From positions 186,001-250,000 of the forward strand of contig CAVVDT010000003.1 of the NCBI GenBank assembly GCA_963747005.1: a stretch of DNA of 64,000 bases, given 5' to 3'. The translations under genes and the position numbers were made by a program. Below, piece by piece: positions 61,404 to 64,000 of the stretch. Under the pieces are notes generated by a model that was not told where the DNA came from, did no database searches, and worked only from the letters and a program-made list of their open reading frames with translations. Position 1 is the stretch's first letter; each line of letters begins with the position of its first letter. The DNA is from CAVVDT01 sp963747005. Its GTDB lineage: Bacteria; Pseudomonadota; Alphaproteobacteria; Rhizobiales; Aestuariivirgaceae.

Positions 61404-62249
61404 ATGACCCAAGCCGACATCCAGTCGACCATCGAACAGGCCTGGGACGAACGCGATGCCGTTTCCATCGCCACGCAAGGCCCGGTGCGCGCGGCGGTCG
61501 ATGCAGCGCTCGATCTGCTCGATGGCGGCAGGGCGCGGGTCGCCGAGCGCGCCCCGGATGGTCAATGGACGGTGAACCAGTGGCTGAAGAAGGCGGTGCT
61601 CCTGTCCTTCCGCCTCAACGACATGACACCCATCCCCGGTGGCCCCGGCAACGCCACCTGGTGGGACAAGGTGCCCTCCAAGTTCGACGGCTGGGGTGAA
61701 AACCAGTGGCGCGCGGCGGGCTTTCGCGCCGTGCCCAACTGCACGGTCCGCCGCTCGGCCTATATCGCGCCCGGCGTCATCCTCATGCCGAGCTTCGTCA
61801 ATCTCGGCGCCCATGTGGGCGAGGGGACCATGGTCGATACCTGGGCGACGGTGGGCTCATGCGCCCAGATTGGCAGGAACGTGCACCTGTCGGGCGGCGT
61901 CGGCATCGGCGGGGTGCTGGAGCCCATGCAGGCCGGCCCCACCATCATCGAGGACAACTGCTTCATCGGCGCCCGCTCGGAAGTGGTGGAGGGCGTCATC
62001 GTGCGCGAGGGCTCGGTCCTCGGCATGGGCGTCTATCTCGGCCAGTCCACCAGGATCGTCGACCGCGAGACGGGCAAGGTCTTCATGGGCGAGGTGCCGG
62101 CCTATTCGGTGGTCGTCTCGGGCACATTGCCCGGCAAGCCCATGGCGAACGGCGAGCCCGGCCCCGGCCTTTACTGCGCCGTTATCGTCAAACGCGTGGA
62201 CGAGCGCACCAGATCCAAGACATCGATCAACGAATTGCTCAGGGCCTGA
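61404..62249 (+). CDS. dapD: 2,3,4,5-tetrahydropyridine-2,6-dicarboxylate N-succinyltransferase
   Basis: A 281-residue enzyme of lysine/diaminopimelate synthesis. The left-handed beta-helix with hexapeptide repeats (GVILMPSFVNLGAHVGEGTM, VGIGGVLEP, ARSEVVEGVIVREGSVLGMG) is evident. It starts three bases after the HAD gene stop. DapE, the downstream step of the same branch, is encoded 630 bases on. Confidence 0.96.
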   Translation: MTQADIQSTIEQAWDERDAVSIATQGPVRAAVDAALDLLDGGRARVAERAPDGQWTVNQWLKKAVLLSFRLNDMTPIPGGPGNATWWDKVPSKFDGWGENQWRAAGFRAVPNCTVRRSAYIAPGVILMPSFVNLGAHVGEGTMVDTWATVGSCAQIGRNVHLSGGVGIGGVLEPMQAGPTIIEDNCFIGARSEVVEGVIVREGSVLGMGVYLGQSTRIVDRETGKVFMGEVPAYSVVVSGTLPGKPMANGEPGPGLYCAVIVKRVDERTRSKTSINELLRA

Positions 62250-62341
62250 ACGGGCATTGACTTGCCGCGGCTTCCTGCCGCACCCTTCGTCGTGTGATTC
62301 TGCCGACGCGGCGGAATCCCGCTATCGGGGGATATCAACCC

Positions 62342-62824
62342 ATGAACTTTTCCCAGATGTTTTTCAGTTTCGACGGTCGCCTCAATCGCGCCAGGTGGTG
62401 GCTTGCCAGCATTATCCTGGCCGTCGTTGCCATCGTCCTCCTGTTGCTTGCCTTCATGATGCTCGGCGTGAGCTGGACAATGGCGCGGGCGACCAGCAGC
62501 GGCGGCCTTGCCACATTGGTGGTGACGGCGATCATCGCCTATCCCGCCACCGCGATCATGGTGAAGCGTCTTAACGACCGCGATCGTCCGTCCTGGATGG
62601 CGGCGGTGTTCTGGGCGCCGAGCGTCCTGTCGATCCTCGGCGGGCTCTTCGGCCTCACCGAGACCATGGGCCAGATGGGCGGCATGCAGGTGCCGGTGCC
62701 GACCACGCTGGGCTGGATCATCAACATAGCCGGCATGATCATCGGTATCTGGGCGCTGATCGAACTGGGCATCCTGCGCGGCACCGCCGGGCCCAATCAG
62801 CACGGTCCCGATCCGCTGGCCTGA
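62342..62824 (+). CDS. DUF805 inner-membrane protein
   Basis: A 160-residue membrane protein. The opening FSFDGRLNRARWWLASIIL is the DUF805 signature, followed by three or four helices and the AIMVKRLNDRDRPSW motif. The function is unknown. It sits between dapD and dapE and looks unrelated to the pathway. Confidence 0.88.
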   Translation: MNFSQMFFSFDGRLNRARWWLASIILAVVAIVLLLLAFMMLGVSWTMARATSSGGLATLVVTAIIAYPATAIMVKRLNDRDRPSWMAAVFWAPSVLSILGGLFGLTETMGQMGGMQVPVPTTLGWIINIAGMIIGIWALIELGILRGTAGPNQHGPDPLA

Positions 62825-62881
62825 CAGACGGGGATCGGCGGCTTCCAGTGGCGCGCATTTTCCGCTAAGCCTCACCGCGCC

Positions 62882-64000
62882 ATGAACGATGCTCCCGATC
62901 CTGTCGCGCTGCTCAAGGCGCTCATCGCCTGTCCCTCGGTCACGCCCGTCGAGGGCGGGGCGCTGAGCCTGCTGGAAGGATGGCTGGGCAAGGCGGGTTT
63001 CACCTGCCATCGTCTCACCTTCAGCGAAGCCGGAACGCCGGACGTCGACAACCTGTTCGCGCGTCTCGGCAGCGGCCATCCCCACCTGTGCTTTGCCGGC
63101 CACACCGACGTGGTGCCGCCGGGCGAGGATCGGCTGTGGAGTCATCCGCCCTTCGCCGCCGAGATCAAGGACGGCGTCATCTACGGGCGCGGTGCCTGCG
63201 ACATGAAAGGCGCGGTCGCCGCCTTCGCTTCGGCCGCCATCGGCTTTGCGGCACGGCATGGGCAAGCGCTGCCCGGCTCGATCTCGCTGCTCATCACCGG
63301 CGACGAGGAAGGTCCCGCCATCAACGGCACCGTGAAGGTCCTGGCCTGGCTGAAGGCGCGCGGCGAGGTGCCCGACCATGCCGTCGTCGGCGAGCCCACC
63401 TGCCCGGATCGCCTCGGCGATGCCATCAAGATCGGGCGGCGCGGCTCGATCCATTTCCGCATCACCGCCGACGGCATCCAGGGTCATTCCGCCTACCCTG
63501 AAAAGGCCGACAATCCCATACCGCGCCTTGCCCGGCTCATCGACCGGCTGGCCTCGGAAAGGCTCGATGCGGGCAATGCCCATTTCGACCCTTCAAGCCT
63601 TGCCGTCACCGGCTTCGATGTCGGCAATCCCGCCAACAATGTCATCCCGGCGCGCGCCGTCGCCCGCTTCAACATCCGCTACAATTCCGAGCATACACCT
63701 GACAGCCTCAAGGCCTGGGTAAAGGCCCACTGCGACCGGGTGGGCGCCGAACTGGGCGGCAGCTTTGCCATCGAGACCATCGAGGGCGCCGACTGCTTCC
63801 TCACCGAGCCGGGACGGCTGGTCGATGTGGTCTCGGCGGCGGTCGCCGCTGAGACCGGCATCGCCCCGAAGCTTTCCACCTCCGGCGGCACCTCCGATGC
63901 CCGCTTCATCAAGGATTATTGCCCGGTGGTGGAATTCGGCCCCGTCAACCGCACTATCCACCAGGCCGACGAGAACATTCCCGTTGCCGACCTCAAGGCG
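62882..64000 (+). CDS. dapE: Succinyl-diaminopimelate desuccinylase, cut by window end
   Basis: The first 373 codons of an M20-family metallopeptidase are present; the usual length is about 375-380, so only the tail is missing. Metal ligands and motifs include CFAGHTDVVPPGE, GACDMKGAVAAF and ITGDEEGPA; TSGGTSDARF lies near the end. It hydrolyses N-succinyl-L,L-diaminopimelate. Start ATG 62882. Confidence 0.95.
   Translation, partial: MNDAPDPVALLKALIACPSVTPVEGGALSLLEGWLGKAGFTCHRLTFSEAGTPDVDNLFARLGSGHPHLCFAGHTDVVPPGEDRLWSHPPFAAEIKDGVIYGRGACDMKGAVAAFASAAIGFAARHGQALPGSISLLITGDEEGPAINGTVKVLAWLKARGEVPDHAVVGEPTCPDRLGDAIKIGRRGSIHFRITADGIQGHSAYPEKADNPIPRLARLIDRLASERLDAGNAHFDPSSLAVTGFDVGNPANNVIPARAVARFNIRYNSEHTPDSLKAWVKAHCDRVGAELGGSFAIETIEGADCFLTEPGRLVDVVSAAVAAETGIAPKLSTSGGTSDARFIKDYCPVVEFGPVNRTIHQADENIPVADLKA

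Overview
The window reads as a chromosomal segment of a high-GC alphaproteobacterium, probably close to the Hyphomicrobiales/Rhizobiales or Rhodospirillales. Supporting signs are the SRP RNA-dnaX-ybaB-recR block with a DnaX lacking the usual zinc cysteines, a LexA-type GTTC-N7-GTTC site, the infC arrangement, uniformly GC-rich coding DNA and dispersed intergenic palindromes. The exact taxon cannot be fixed by reading alone.

Layout. 1-9.6 kb: tail of an esterase, a CocE-type hydrolase and a five-gene peptide-type ABC importer (two tandem TAT-exported binding proteins, two permeases, one double-ATPase protein). 9.6-18 kb: photolyase, a divergent LysR/SDR pair, nudC, and a probable glycan or lipid-sugar set (GT-C membrane protein, GtrA, UDP-galactopyranose-mutase-like flavoprotein). 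17.8-18.6 kb has no gene but carries a consensus leftward promoter overlapped by a LexA box, plus repeats.

18.6-25 kb is the highlight: a compact bacterial microcompartment (BMC) locus. It has an APH-fold kinase, a class-III PLP enzyme that is probably an amino-alcohol-phosphate lyase, a CoA-acylating aldehyde dehydrogenase split by a one-base frameshift, two BMC-T proteins, one BMC-H, one BMC-P vertex protein and an unassigned probable cargo protein. It resembles the RMM (aminoacetone/1-amino-2-propanol) type described in actinobacteria. The control region between kinase and operon holds four ACTTGACA-like half-sites in two pairs, each with 21-bp spacing.

25-37.9 kb is mainly housekeeping: infC with an ATT start, gap, rpe, rmuC, a lone TadG-like protein, recR-ybaB-dnaX and SRP RNA, then an AraC regulator with an aldehyde dehydrogenase. 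37.9-45 kb is a leftward homogentisate operon (hmgA, fumarylacetoacetase, MBL protein, flavin hydroxylase plus small partner, maiA) ending in a divergent SHMT whose active-site changes suggest an alpha-methylserine-type hydroxymethyltransferase.

46.4-49 kb is a lower-GC accessory insertion with a DUF6035/CoiA-like protein and two orphans; it abuts a 3' remnant of hrpB. 49.2-64 kb holds a P1-type peptidase, gamma-glutamyltransferase, histidine kinase, a disulfide-type flavoprotein with a TVP38 membrane protein, rpmH-rnpA-yidC-engB, then argB, a HAD nucleotidase, dapD, DUF805 and dapE (cut by the window end). About four copies of a roughly 100-bp palindromic repeat family lie between genes. No rRNA, tRNA, IS element or CRISPR array was seen.
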